From: Salegentibacter sediminis
GTDB lineage: Bacteria > Bacteroidota > Bacteroidia > Flavobacteriales > Flavobacteriaceae
DNA: 64,000 nucleotides
Direction: 5' to 3'
NCBI RefSeq assembly: GCF_002078605.1
Contig: NZ_MSJR01000005.1
Span: 93,922 to 157,921 of the forward strand
In this document: positions 29,682 through 39,957 of the stretch, piece by piece
Layout: each line of letters starts with the position of its first letter
Numbering within the stretch: the stretch's first letter is position 1
The notes under the pieces: generated by a model
The model's input: only the letters and a program-made list of their open reading frames with translations
What the model was told of the DNA's origin: nothing
The model's database searches: none
Translations under genes and position numbers: made by a program

Positions 29682-30199
29682 ATAAAGGATTTTACTTCTT
29701 TTTTAATAAAAGCGATTGCCGCATCTGTAGGCGCCGGTTTTTCCATCAGGTTTTTTAATATGGTTTCCCGCAAAGCGTCGGCTGTAGTTACTTCGTCTAG
29801 ATCTTTTGCTTTTCTAATGAGCCCGATGGTGGCATTCTTTGCTGTTTTGATGTAATCCCAGCAATCTCCGCTAAGGTAAATTTGTTGGGCCAGGTTATGT
29901 TCAAATTCCTGTTCTATGGTTTTTATAAGCAATCCTTCATAGAGAGCCGGATCATCTGAATTCGGTTTTACCCTGAATAAAATTTTGCCTGGGGAGATTC
30001 TCTCCAGGAAGAGCGTCATTCTTTCGTAGGCTTGCAGCCGTATTGGTAATGCCGTCTTCTGGTTGTCTTTTACCAGGAGGAACCGCCGTCGGCCTTCCTC
30101 GCTTTTGATAAATGTTCTGAAAAAATAATAAGCCAAAACACCAACAATAAGTGCTGGTAAAAGTGCTAAGAGTAGTTGTGAAAGTTCTATCTGATTCAT
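29678..30199 (-). CDS. DUF7935-like protein with N-terminal TM helix
   Basis: 173-aa ORF overlapping the start of downstream-read gene 30196 (ATGA-type coupling); sequence pattern RLQAYERMTLFLERISPGKILFRVKP. Confidence 0.65.
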   Translation of the reverse strand: MNQIELSQLLLALLPALIVGVLAYYFFRTFIKSEEGRRRFLLVKDNQKTALPIRLQAYERMTLFLERISPGKILFRVKPNSDDPALYEGLLIKTIEQEFEHNLAQQIYLSGDCWDYIKTAKNATIGLIRKAKDLDEVTTADALRETILKNLMEKPAPTDAAIAFIKKEVKSFI

Positions 30200-31818
30200 T
30201 CTTTTTTATCGTAAACCGAAGTATCTTCGGTCTCTGCTTCTTTGGTTTTAACTTCTTTTTCTTTGTATTTTCCACCTAAATGAGGACACTCCAGGTGTTC
30301 TTTTATACTGCCGAAAGGTACTTTTTCTTTGTGATACGTAAAAGTTGAAGCCAAATTTTCTGCCAGGTTCTTGTCACTAAGGTTAATTTCCACATCATAC
30401 ATCGTAAATTGGCAGGGGTGTTCATAACCGCAGGCGTGGGTAATTTCCAGAAGTTCTTTTCTGAATTTTGTGAAGTAATAATTAACCCGTCTTGCCTTAT
30501 CTTTTACATTCAAACCAGATTGCAGCCATTTATTCTGGGTAGCTATCCCTGTGGGGCAGGTGTTGTTATGGCAGGATTGCGCCTGGATGCAACCAATGCT
30601 CATCATAGCCTCTCTGGCCACATTTATACAATCGGCACCCAGGGCGAAAGCCATTGTGGCTTTGGCTGGGAATCCCAGTTTCCCACTGGCTATAAAAACG
30701 ATCCGGTTGGTGATCCCTTCATTTAGAAAAATTTTATAAACTTCAGAAAAAGCATAGATCCAGGGCAGGGAAACGTGATCGGCAAAACTCGGTGGTGCTG
30801 CTCCTGTTCCGCCTTCGCCGCCATCTATAGTTATAAAATCGGGGCCTCGTTGTGTTTTTGCCATAATAGAAGCCAGTTCTTCCCATTGACCTAATTTACC
30901 CACCGCTGATTTAATTCCTACAGGCAACCCGGTAGCTTCTGCAATATCTTCAATGAAATCTATCATTTCAGGAATCGTGCTGAAGGCCGAATGATTAGGA
31001 GGGGAAAGCACATCTTTTCCCAGGGGTACGTGTCGGATTTCAGAGATTTCCTGAGTGATTTTTGAAGCTGGTAAAACCCCGCCTTTCCCCGGTTTAGCTC
31101 CCTGAGATAATTTTACTTCTATAGCTCTTATCTGGGGATTTTCCTCCACCAGTTTCACCATTTTTTCCATTGAAAAATTTCCGTTTTCATCCCTGACTCC
31201 GAAGTAACCGGTCCCGAAATGAAATACCACATCAGCCCCTTTTCGGTGGTATTGAGATAGTCCACCTTCACCCGTATTGTGATAGGCAGCGGCTTCTTTG
31301 CATCCCTTGTTCAGGGCTTCTGTCGCCCTGGCCGAAAGTGAACCAAAACTCATCGCCGATACATTGATAACCGATGCCGGCCGGAAAGGACGCTTTCTCT
31401 TGTTGAATTCCCCCATTACCTTTGCGCAGGCAATAAAACCGGGGTCTTCCCTGTGGGGATGATTTTCACCTACCTTAAAAGGTAACATCGCATTATTGAC
31501 AAATATATAATGATTGGAATAAATATCCTGGTCGGTTCCGAAGCCTTCATAGTTATTCTCGTTTTTTGCCGAAGCGTAGATCCAGCCTCGTTCTGTTCTG
31601 TTAAAAGGTAGTTCCTCCCGATTGCTGGCCACGATGTACTGCCTAAGTTCAGGACCAATGCTTTCCAGCAAATACCTGAAATGACCCACAATGGGGAAAT
31701 TGTGTTTTATAGTGTGTTCCCGGCTGATGAAAATATCTTTTAGGGCTACAAGGACGAGAAAAATAAGGATCCATCCCCACCAGCTTATAGCTGAGAGGAA
31801 ATTCAAAACTTCATTCAT
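30196..31818 (-). CDS. FMN-binding glutamate synthase-family protein (stand-alone GltB FMN domain, membrane-anchored N-terminus)
   Basis: INVSAMSFGSLSARATEALNKGCKEAAAYHNTGEGGLS, ITIDGGEGGTGAAPPSFADHVSLPW, CIQAQSCHNNTCPTGIATQ. Confidence 0.92.
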   Translation of the reverse strand: MNEVLNFLSAISWWGWILIFLVLVALKDIFISREHTIKHNFPIVGHFRYLLESIGPELRQYIVASNREELPFNRTERGWIYASAKNENNYEGFGTDQDIYSNHYIFVNNAMLPFKVGENHPHREDPGFIACAKVMGEFNKRKRPFRPASVINVSAMSFGSLSARATEALNKGCKEAAAYHNTGEGGLSQYHRKGADVVFHFGTGYFGVRDENGNFSMEKMVKLVEENPQIRAIEVKLSQGAKPGKGGVLPASKITQEISEIRHVPLGKDVLSPPNHSAFSTIPEMIDFIEDIAEATGLPVGIKSAVGKLGQWEELASIMAKTQRGPDFITIDGGEGGTGAAPPSFADHVSLPWIYAFSEVYKIFLNEGITNRIVFIASGKLGFPAKATMAFALGADCINVAREAMMSIGCIQAQSCHNNTCPTGIATQNKWLQSGLNVKDKARRVNYYFTKFRKELLEITHACGYEHPCQFTMYDVEINLSDKNLAENLASTFTYHKEKVPFGSIKEHLECPHLGGKYKEKEVKTKEAETEDTSVYDKKE

Positions 31819-31820
31819 AA

Positions 31821-33101
31821 TTAATGCTTTAAATAGTCTATGGCTATTTGAGACATGGTTTTTACTCCTAACAAAAGGCCACTTTCATCGATAAAGAAAT
31901 CGGGGGTGTGGTGCGGCGCAGTCTCAGAAGCGTCCAGGGGTTTTCCTCCAAGAAAAAAATAGAACCCGGGTATTTCTTCCTGAAAGAAAGAAAAATCTTC
32001 TCCCCCGGTTGTGGCTTTCACCAATTCTACTTTATCCTTCCCGGCAACTTTTTCCAACGTTGGAAGCATTTGGCGGGTAAGCTCCGGGTCATTATAAGTA
32101 ATGGCGGTATTATTCTGGATGTCAATAGTAGCTTCTCCACCATAAGCTTCTGCAAGGGCTGGAATCATTTCGCGCATCCTTCCCAGGATCACTTCTTTCA
32201 TTTTGGGATCAAGGGTACGCACCGTGCCTATCATTTCAGCAGATTCAGGAATGATATTGAACCTTACGCCACTGGTGATCTTTCCTATAGTTATAACTGC
32301 GGCTCCATCTACCAGTTTGGCATTGCGACTGATAATAGTTTGCAAGCCGTCAATGATTTTGGCCGAAATAAGAATTGGGTCGATACCGCTCCAGGGTGCC
32401 GAACCGTGGGTTTGTTTTCCTTTTACGTTTATTACAAAACGCTCTACGGCTGCCATAGTTCCTTCGGGTTTGTAGCGAATTGTTCCTACCGGAGTTTCAG
32501 AATTAATATGAAGTCCGAAAATAGCATCAACATCGGGGTTTTTTAGCACTCCTTCTTTTATCATAAGCCCGGCGCCACCATCTTCCCCGGGAGGCGGACC
32601 TTCTTCGGCGGGTTGAAAGATAAATTTTACCGTTCCATTGATCTTGTCTTTATTTTGAGAAAGTACTTCGGCAACACCCATTAAAATTGCCACGTGCGTA
32701 TCGTGACCGCAGGCATGCATAACTCCGGTTTGAGAGCCTAAGAATTCTGTGGTAACTTTAGATTTGAAGGGAAGGTCGTTGCGCTCGGTAACAGGCAAAG
32801 CATCCATATCGGCGCGCAAGGCAACGGTTTTTCCCGGATGATCTCCCTTTAAAACTCCAACCACTCCTGTTTTCGCTACTCCGGTTTGAGTTTCAATTCC
32901 CAGTTTCTCGAGATGTGCCGCAATTTTTTCCGCGGTTTTAAATTCTCTATTGGAAAGTTCGGGGTTTTGATGAAAATCCCTTCGCCAGGAGATTACCTGT
33001 TCTTCAAGATTTTCAGCAGCGGTATTGATTTCAGGATCGATTTCCTGGGCGGTAATGCCTAAGCCGAAAAGGGCAAAGAAGGCAAGGCTAATTTTTTTCA
33101 T
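31821..33101 (-). CDS. M20 family amidohydrolase (IAA-amino acid hydrolase/hippuricase-like), secreted
   Basis: RRDFHQNPELSNREF, ALRADMDALPV, MHACGHDTHVAILMGVA, FQPAEEG, GGEDFSFF. Confidence 0.93.
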   Translation of the reverse strand: MKKISLAFFALFGLGITAQEIDPEINTAAENLEEQVISWRRDFHQNPELSNREFKTAEKIAAHLEKLGIETQTGVAKTGVVGVLKGDHPGKTVALRADMDALPVTERNDLPFKSKVTTEFLGSQTGVMHACGHDTHVAILMGVAEVLSQNKDKINGTVKFIFQPAEEGPPPGEDGGAGLMIKEGVLKNPDVDAIFGLHINSETPVGTIRYKPEGTMAAVERFVINVKGKQTHGSAPWSGIDPILISAKIIDGLQTIISRNAKLVDGAAVITIGKITSGVRFNIIPESAEMIGTVRTLDPKMKEVILGRMREMIPALAEAYGGEATIDIQNNTAITYNDPELTRQMLPTLEKVAGKDKVELVKATTGGEDFSFFQEEIPGFYFFLGGKPLDASETAPHHTPDFFIDESGLLLGVKTMSQIAIDYLKH

Positions 33102-33251
33102 AATAGTTTAGTGAGCATTGAGCTTTAAATATATTTAAATTATAGGTTTTTGCCATTGCATCTTAGGGATTTGTTTAAAAAGAATAGTCCTGTGGGTTTA
33201 ATTTTCAGGGCATTTTGGTTAAATTCACCCCTTTAAAAAACTGAAGGAAAT

Positions 33252-35570
33252 TTGGAAAATTATTTAGCCGAATTAAATGAGGCTCAGCGAGCTCCGGTCC
33301 TGCAGAAGGACGGTGCTATGATTGTAATTGCAGGGGCAGGATCGGGAAAAACCCGGGTGCTTACCTACAGGATCGCCTACCTGATGAGCCAGGGGGTAGA
33401 TCCCTTTAATATTTTGTCACTCACTTTTACCAATAAGGCGGCCCGGGAAATGAAAAGCCGTATCGCTAAAATCGTGGGAAACTCTGAAGCAAAAAATCTG
33501 TGGATGGGGACTTTTCACTCCATCTTTGCTAAGATCCTGCGCTTTGAAGCCGATAAACTTGGGTATCCTTCCAATTTCACGATTTATGATACTCAGGATT
33601 CCCAAAGCGTGATAAGGGCAATTATAAAAGATATGCGCCTGGATAAGGATGTTTATAAATACAAGCAGGTTTATAACAGAATCTCCTCTTACAAAAACAG
33701 CCTTATCACGGTTAAAGCCTATTTTCAGAATCCTGAACTTAAGGAGGCCGATGCGATGTCTAAAAAACCTCGTTTAGGTGATATTTATAAAGAATATGTA
33801 GAGCGTTGTTTTAAGGCCGGCGCTATGGATTTTGATGACTTGCTGTTAAAGACCAACGAACTCTTAAACCGGTTTCCCGAGGTGCTTCAGAAATATCAGA
33901 ATCGCTTCAGGTACATTTTGGTGGATGAGTACCAGGATACCAACCACTCCCAGTACCTTATCGTGAAAGCGCTTTCAGATAAATTTCAGAATATATGTGT
34001 GGTTGGGGATGATGCTCAAAGTATTTATGCTTTCAGGGGAGCCAACATCAATAATATTTTAAACTTTCAGAAAGATTATCCCGATGTACAGATGTACAGG
34101 TTGGAACAGAATTACCGCTCTACCAAAAATATTGTGAATGCGGCGAATTCTATAATCGAGAAAAATAAAACCAAACTTGAAAAAGTGGTTTGGACCGAAA
34201 ATGAAGATGGGCCAAAAATTGTGGTAAACCGCTTACTTACCGATGGGGAGGAAGGGCGTTTTGTAGCAGGATCCATCTTTGAAAACAGAATGCAGCATCA
34301 GCTTAAAAACAGTGATTTTGCGATTTTATACCGCACCAATGCTCAGAGTAGGGCAATGGAAGATGCCCTGAGAAAAAAAGAGATTCCGTACCGAATTTAT
34401 GGTGGACTCTCATTTTATCAGCGCAAGGAGATCAAAGATGTGCTGGCATATTTACGTTTGTTGATCAACCCGAAGGACGAGGAAGCTATAAAACGGGTGA
34501 TCAATTATCCTGCACGGGGAATTGGCCAGACCACTATGGATAAATTAACCATTGCTGCGAATCAATACGGACGTTCGATCTTTGAGGTTATTGAAAATAT
34601 CGATCAACTTAATTTAGGTATAAACAGTGGTACCCGCACTAAGCTCAAGAACTTCGTGAATATGATTAAGAGTTTCACGATTCTTGCTGAAAATGCCGAT
34701 GCTTTTACGGTTGCTGATACGGTAACAAAAAAGTCTGGTTTGGTCCAGGAGTTCAAAAAAGATGGTACTCCCGAAGGAATTGCCCGTATAGAAAATATCG
34801 AGGAATTGCTGAATGGGATCAGGGACTTCGTGGAGGAACAAAAAGAACTGGCCGATGCTAATGGTTCTCTGGCTGAATTTCTGGAAGATGTTGCCCTGGC
34901 TACCGATATGGACAAAGACTCCACCGATGATGACAGGGTTGCCCTGATGACTATTCACCTGGCGAAAGGCCTGGAGTTTCCGTATGTATATATTGTAGGA
35001 TTGGAGGAAGATCTGTTTCCTTCAGCAATGAGTATGAATACCAGGAGCGAATTGGAGGAAGAGCGCCGGCTTTTTTACGTAGCCTTGACAAGGGCTGAAA
35101 AACAAGCTTATTTGACCTACACCCAATCGCGATACCGATGGGGTAAATTGGTGGATGCTGAGCCCAGTAGGTTTATCGAGGAGATCGATAATGAGTTTAT
35201 GGATTATATGATTCCACAAGATGATTATAAATATAAACCGCTTATAGATACCGATATTTTTGGAGAGGTAGATAAATCAAAGCTTAGGCAATCTAAGCCT
35301 AAAAACGGTACTCCGCCACCGGCACATAAACCCACGGAATCACAATTAAGAAAACTGCGAAAACTTAAACCCGCTGCCCCTGAACCTGAAAAGGCAAAAA
35401 ATTCTATAAAACTGGAAGCCGGCAACGAGGTGGAGCATATGCGTTTTGGGAAAGGGAAAGTATTAAGTATAAGCGGAGTAGGACAGGATAAAAAAGCTGA
35501 GATCGATTTTGAGAATGGTGGAATAAAGAAACTTCTCTTGAGATTTGCAAAATTAAAACTGCTTAGCTAA
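33252..35570 (+). CDS. pcrA: UvrD/PcrA-type ATP-dependent 3'-5' DNA helicase
   Basis: LNEAQRAPVLQKDGAMIVIAGAGSGKTRVLTYRIAYL, FTNKAAREMKSRI, VDEYQDTNHSQY, VALMTIHLAKGLEFPYVYIVGLEEDLFP. Start codon TTG. Confidence 0.94.
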   Translation: MENYLAELNEAQRAPVLQKDGAMIVIAGAGSGKTRVLTYRIAYLMSQGVDPFNILSLTFTNKAAREMKSRIAKIVGNSEAKNLWMGTFHSIFAKILRFEADKLGYPSNFTIYDTQDSQSVIRAIIKDMRLDKDVYKYKQVYNRISSYKNSLITVKAYFQNPELKEADAMSKKPRLGDIYKEYVERCFKAGAMDFDDLLLKTNELLNRFPEVLQKYQNRFRYILVDEYQDTNHSQYLIVKALSDKFQNICVVGDDAQSIYAFRGANINNILNFQKDYPDVQMYRLEQNYRSTKNIVNAANSIIEKNKTKLEKVVWTENEDGPKIVVNRLLTDGEEGRFVAGSIFENRMQHQLKNSDFAILYRTNAQSRAMEDALRKKEIPYRIYGGLSFYQRKEIKDVLAYLRLLINPKDEEAIKRVINYPARGIGQTTMDKLTIAANQYGRSIFEVIENIDQLNLGINSGTRTKLKNFVNMIKSFTILAENADAFTVADTVTKKSGLVQEFKKDGTPEGIARIENIEELLNGIRDFVEEQKELADANGSLAEFLEDVALATDMDKDSTDDDRVALMTIHLAKGLEFPYVYIVGLEEDLFPSAMSMNTRSELEEERRLFYVALTRAEKQAYLTYTQSRYRWGKLVDAEPSRFIEEIDNEFMDYMIPQDDYKYKPLIDTDIFGEVDKSKLRQSKPKNGTPPPAHKPTESQLRKLRKLKPAAPEPEKAKNSIKLEAGNEVEHMRFGKGKVLSISGVGQDKKAEIDFENGGIKKLLLRFAKLKLLS

Positions 35571-35590
35571 GCCGTTAAACTTCTGTTATT

Positions 35591-35618
35591 TAAAGCCGCG
35601 AAAAGCGGCTTTATTTTT
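35591..35618 (+). terminator. Terminator after the helicase gene
   Basis: AAAGCCGC-GAAAA-GCGGCTTT-ATTTTT. Confidence 0.75.
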
Positions 35619-35767
35619 ACCTTCAAGCTAAATTATTCTATATAGTTTTTCCTGAGTTTAAAAATTTGCCGGCCACAGGAAGAAGGAATCAAAACGAATT
35701 AAGCTTAAATAATAATCTGAAAACACCTAGAATTTTGTAAATTTTAGGGTATTTTAAATATGTAATT

Positions 35768-36388
35768 ATGGCGGAACTAATAAGAATTTACGAAGAGAAC
35801 CCAAGTCCAAAATTAATTAATAAGGTGGTTGAAGTCCTTAGAGATGGGGGGCTTGTAATTTACCCTACGGATACAGTTTACGGGTTGGGCTGTGATATCA
35901 CCAATACTTCGGCCCTGGAAAAGATCGCTCAAATCAAAGGGGTTAAATTAGAAAAAGCAAACTTTTCTTTTATTTGTGAAGATCTTAGTAACCTTTCAGA
36001 CTATGTGAAACAAATAGATACGGCAACTTTTAAAATTCTTAAAAGGACGCTTCCGGGGCCTTATACCTTTATTCTGCCGGGGAATAACAACCTCCCTAAC
36101 GTTTTTAAAAAGAAGGAAACAGTAGGTATTAGGGTGCCTGATAACAATATTTGTAGAGCCCTGGTCTCGGCTTTGGGAAATCCTATAGTGTCAACATCAA
36201 TAAGAGATGATGATGAAGTCCTGGAATACACCACAGATCCAGAGCTTATCAAAGAGAAGTGGGATAACCTGGTAGATATTGTTATTGATGGGGGTTATGG
36301 AGATAACATTCCTTCTACGGTAATAGACTTAACCACAGCAGAACCTGAAGTTATAAGGGAAGGAAAGGGAAGCATTGAGATTATGTAA
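35768..36388 (+). CDS. L-threonylcarbamoyladenylate synthase (Sua5/YciO/YrdC family)
   Basis: GGLVIYPTDTVYGLGCDITN, LPGPYTFILPG, VGIRVPDN, IVSTSIR, STVIDLT. Confidence 0.93.
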   Translation: MAELIRIYEENPSPKLINKVVEVLRDGGLVIYPTDTVYGLGCDITNTSALEKIAQIKGVKLEKANFSFICEDLSNLSDYVKQIDTATFKILKRTLPGPYTFILPGNNNLPNVFKKKETVGIRVPDNNICRALVSALGNPIVSTSIRDDDEVLEYTTDPELIKEKWDNLVDIVIDGGYGDNIPSTVIDLTTAEPEVIREGKGSIEIM

Positions 36389-36406
36389 GCAGAATTTTTA
36401 TAAAAT

Positions 36407-36438
36407 AAAAAACCCTCGCCTTGGCGAGGGTTTTTTTT
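36407..36438. terminator. Bidirectional terminator
   Basis: AAAAAACCCTCGCCTTGGCGAGGGTTTTTTTT. Confidence 0.85.
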
Positions 36439-36459
36439 GAAATCATATATGGTTTCAAA

Positions 36460-37293
36460 TTATTCGGCTGCTTTCATTCCTTCTTCGATCATTCCGTAGA
36501 ATTGGTCAAGTTTTGGAAGTACTACGATACGGGTTCTGCGGTTTTTCGCACGACCTTCAGCAGTTTCATTGGTAGCTACAGGGATGTAGTAACTTCTACC
36601 TGCTGCAGTCATTCTTGCTGGCTCTACACCAAATTCATCCTGAAGGATACGAACTACAGAAGTTGCACGTTTTACAGAAAGATCCCAGTTGTCTTCAAAC
36701 ATAGAAGTTTTAATTGGCTTGTCGTCGGTATGACCTTCAACCATAAATTCTATTTCCGGACGGTTCTTTACAACAGTTGCAACTTTTCCAAGTACTTCTT
36801 TAGCACGTGAAGTCACATTGTAACGTCCGCTGTCGAATAGCAATTTATCGGAAATAGATACGTAAACCACACCTTTTTCAACATTGATTTCGATGTCTTC
36901 GTCGCTCATATTTCCAAGAGCTCCTTTTAGGCTTGTAACAAGAGCAAGGGTTACAGAATCTTTTTTGTTGATAGCATCACGCATTCTGCTGATGGCTAAA
37001 TCTTTTTCTTTAATGCTTTCCAAAGAACGCTCAAGGTTTTCAGCTTCTTTTTTAGAAAGGGTTGCCAAATCCCCAACGTTGTTTAATAGGGCGGCATTGG
37101 TGTTGTTTAGCGTTTTGATTTGCCTGTTCAGGCCTTCTTTCTCCTCTAAACAAGAATTTAATTTAATGGTGGCCGTGTTTAACTGGTCCTGGGTTTCTTT
37201 TTGCTTGGCTTCCAACTCTGAATATTTCTTCTGGGAAACACAAGAAGAAAGTAATACAGCAACAGTAGCCGATAAAAGCATGATTCGTTTCAT
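36460..37293 (-). CDS. OmpA family lipoprotein with coiled-coil
   Basis: Lipobox LLSSCVSQ; coiled-coil; DKLLFDSGRYNV...EFMVEGHTDDKPI...NWDLSVKRATSVVRIL...NRRTRIVV. Confidence 0.92.
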   Translation of the reverse strand: MKRIMLLSATVAVLLSSCVSQKKYSELEAKQKETQDQLNTATIKLNSCLEEKEGLNRQIKTLNNTNAALLNNVGDLATLSKKEAENLERSLESIKEKDLAISRMRDAINKKDSVTLALVTSLKGALGNMSDEDIEINVEKGVVYVSISDKLLFDSGRYNVTSRAKEVLGKVATVVKNRPEIEFMVEGHTDDKPIKTSMFEDNWDLSVKRATSVVRILQDEFGVEPARMTAAGRSYYIPVATNETAEGRAKNRRTRIVVLPKLDQFYGMIEEGMKAAE

Positions 37294-37386
37294 AACTTGT
37301 AATTATTATTAATGTTAGATGTCCCAAAAGTATCAAAAAAATATAAAGGGGAAAAGAAGCTTTAACATTAGTTTGTAAATGTTTTG

Positions 37387-38409
37387 CTATAAATCAGAAA
37401 ATTTCCTCTTACCGCCTATGAAATAAGAGATAACAATAGATTTTTGACTAAAATAATCTTTGGTTTTCGGTAAATTATTACGTTTTTCCAAAAGTATCCT
37501 GATGTTTCTGTAAAAGCTGAGATGAGCCTGGAAAATAGCGTAGAAATGAGCGAATTTACCAGCTGCAATAAATTTTAGGGCTGCAAGGGCATCAAGACTC
37601 ATCCGTAAAAAGATAATGAAAAAGCTTAGGGTGCCCGGCGTATTTTTAAGTAGGGAGTATAAACTATTTCTAAAATTAAAAAAAGTCTTTCGAGGATTCA
37701 TAGCGTTAAGGGTGGCTCCACCCAGGTGATAAACCCTGGATCCTCCTGTGTATTTAATTTTATAACCCAGGTTATGCAGTCTCCAGCAGAGGTCGATTTC
37801 CTCCTGATGCGCAAAATAGGTTTCATCAAGTCCTCCGGCCTCATAAAAAGCCAGGTTTCTAATGGCCAGGCAGGCGCCACTTGCCCAAAAAATATAAGTA
37901 TCGTCATTATACTGGCCGTGATCTTCTTCCAGACTTTCAAAAATACGGCCCCGGCAATAAGGATAGCCCAGCATATCTATAAAACCACCGGCCGCCCCGG
38001 CATATTCAAAATAATTTTTGTTTTTGTAATCCAGTAATTTTGGTTGTACCACCGCGGTATCCGGTTCGGTGTAAAATATGTTGAGGATCGGTTCAAGCCA
38101 GTTTTCAGTAACTTCCACATCAGAGTTCAGCAGGATAAAAACATCTTCCTTGAGATGTTTCAGGGCATCGTTGTAGCCTTTGGCGTAACCTCCATTTTCT
38201 TTATTCTGAATAAGCTTTACCATAGGGAATTCTTCCCTTATTATGGAAACCGAATCGTCGGTGGAAGCATTGTCTGCCACATAAATATTTGCTGTTTGAG
38301 AATGCGCTATCACAGAAGGCAGGAATTCCCGGAGCAGGTCTCTTCCATTCCAGTTTAGGATAACTACAGCAATGCTGAGGCTTTTGTTTTTACCAGCTTC
38401 AGTTTTCAT
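37387..38409 (-). CDS. Glycosyltransferase family 2 protein
   Basis: VVILNWNGRDLLREFLPSVIAHS, VADNASTDDSVSII, LLNSDVEVTENWLEPIL, HQEEIDLCWRLHNLGYKI. Confidence 0.92.
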   Translation of the reverse strand: MKTEAGKNKSLSIAVVILNWNGRDLLREFLPSVIAHSQTANIYVADNASTDDSVSIIREEFPMVKLIQNKENGGYAKGYNDALKHLKEDVFILLNSDVEVTENWLEPILNIFYTEPDTAVVQPKLLDYKNKNYFEYAGAAGGFIDMLGYPYCRGRIFESLEEDHGQYNDDTYIFWASGACLAIRNLAFYEAGGLDETYFAHQEEIDLCWRLHNLGYKIKYTGGSRVYHLGGATLNAMNPRKTFFNFRNSLYSLLKNTPGTLSFFIIFLRMSLDALAALKFIAAGKFAHFYAIFQAHLSFYRNIRILLEKRNNLPKTKDYFSQKSIVISYFIGGKRKFSDL

Positions 38410-38866
38410 CGGCTTCGTTTTTTGTTCTCCAATCGGGAAGTTTCTTTAGAAAATTGTAGCTTTCCTTTTCGTAATCCATCTGGCAGTAATAGTGTTCAAG
38501 CCCATTGCTAAGCATTAAATACTCGGCCTTTAGACTTAGATTATACCGGGCAATCTGGTCAAAGGTATCCTGGCTTATCTTCACGCCGGGAGCCTTGCAT
38601 TCAACAATAAGAAAAATACTACCATCAGGATTATACACTATAAGGTCATATCTTTTTATAAGTTTTCCCAGTTTTAACTGCTTTTCGGCATTGATAAGAC
38701 TTTTTGGATATTTTTTATCTTCGATTAAAAACCGAATGCAATGCTGCCTCACCCATTCTTCGGGAGTTAAGACTACGAATTTTTTCCGCAGTTCATCAAA
38801 AACGGCTATTTTATTTTCATTATTTTTGAACCGAAACCGGTACCGGGGAAAATTGAGGTCAAGCAT
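38399..38866 (-). CDS. HsdR N-terminal-like (PD-(D/E)XK fold) nuclease-domain protein
   Basis: TPEEWVRQHCIRFLIEDKKYPKSLINAEKQLK...RYDLIVYNPDGSIFLIVECKAPGVKISQDTFDQIARYN. Confidence 0.85.
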   Translation of the reverse strand: MLDLNFPRYRFRFKNNENKIAVFDELRKKFVVLTPEEWVRQHCIRFLIEDKKYPKSLINAEKQLKLGKLIKRYDLIVYNPDGSIFLIVECKAPGVKISQDTFDQIARYNLSLKAEYLMLSNGLEHYYCQMDYEKESYNFLKKLPDWRTKNEADEN

Positions 38867-38952
38867 AGGCCCAAAAATAGCAAAGTCAGAAGATTATTTT
38901 GTACCAGATTATCAATTAAATTCCAAAACTACCAGCGGAACTAAATCTTTAC

Positions 38953-39957
38953 ATGGAAGAAGCAAAGCAAATTGTGAACAGCATCAGGCAGGGGAACATC
39001 AGTCCCATTTACTTTCTGATGGGGGAAGAGCCATATTATATAGATAAGATCTCCGATTTTATTGCAGAAAATATCCTCGCCGAGGAAGAAAGGGGCTTTA
39101 ACCAGATCGTGATGTATGGCCGGGATAGCACTATTGATGAAATTGCCAGCAATGCCCGCCGTTACCCGATGATGGCAGAACGCCAGGTGATAATTGTAAA
39201 AGAAGCTCAGGACCTTTCCCGAAGCATTGAGAGTTTGACCGCTTACGCCGATAATCCGCAACCTACTACGGTATTGGTGATGTGTTACAAATACAGGAAG
39301 ATAGATAAGAGGAAGAAATTATATAAATCGGTAAAGCAAACCGGGGTAATTTTTGAAAGTAAACGCCTGTATGATAATCAGGTGGGGCCCTGGATTCAAA
39401 AAACCTTAAAATCGAGAGGCTACAGTATATCCCCTAAAGCTGCCCAGATGCTGGTGGAATTTCTGGGAACCGATCTTGGCAAGATCGACAACGAACTGGA
39501 GAAGCTTCAGCTTATCACCCCAACGAACACCCAAATAACTCCAGAGCTTATTGAAGAGAACATAGGTATTAGTAAGGATTTTAATAACTTCGAACTGCGT
39601 AATGCCATAGGAGAGCGGGATGTTGTGAAAGCGCATCGTATTATCAATTATTTTGCTCAAAACCCCAAAGACAATCCTTTGGTGATGACTATCTCTTTGT
39701 TGTTTGCCTATTTTTCACAGGTGCTACAATATCATGGCTTGCCGGATAAATCCAAGGCAAATGTGGCAAAACAATTAAAGGTTAACCCATATTTTGTGGG
39801 AGATTATGTGATAGCAGCAAGAAATTATCCTATGAAAAAAGTGAGCCGGGCGATTGACCTTTTACATCAAACCGATGCAAAGAGCAAGGGGGTTGGGGCA
39901 GCCAATGTTTCCCAGGGTGACCTGTTAAAAGAACTACTGGTTAAAATAATGAATTGA
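38953..39957 (+). CDS. holA: DNA polymerase III subunit delta
   Basis: SPIYFLMGEEPYYIDKISDFI...RRYPMMAERQVIIVKEAQ...FLGTDLGKIDNELEKL; position and length fit HolA. Confidence 0.92.
   Translation: MEEAKQIVNSIRQGNISPIYFLMGEEPYYIDKISDFIAENILAEEERGFNQIVMYGRDSTIDEIASNARRYPMMAERQVIIVKEAQDLSRSIESLTAYADNPQPTTVLVMCYKYRKIDKRKKLYKSVKQTGVIFESKRLYDNQVGPWIQKTLKSRGYSISPKAAQMLVEFLGTDLGKIDNELEKLQLITPTNTQITPELIEENIGISKDFNNFELRNAIGERDVVKAHRIINYFAQNPKDNPLVMTISLLFAYFSQVLQYHGLPDKSKANVAKQLKVNPYFVGDYVIAARNYPMKKVSRAIDLLHQTDAKSKGVGAANVSQGDLLKELLVKIMN

Noticed and set aside
31908-32546. 212-aa ORF on the plus strand
   Set aside because: Antisense to the strongly supported M20 amidohydrolase; composition looks like a shadow ORF.
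37387-37450. Glycosyltransferase as part of a polysaccharide locus
   Set aside because: Single GT2 gene with no export, polymerase or sugar-nucleotide genes around it.
38399-38866. HsdR-N-like protein as part of a restriction-modification or defence system
   Set aside because: No HsdM, HsdS or helicase domain nearby; flanked by a GT2 gene and holA, so it is treated as a stand-alone nuclease-fold protein.
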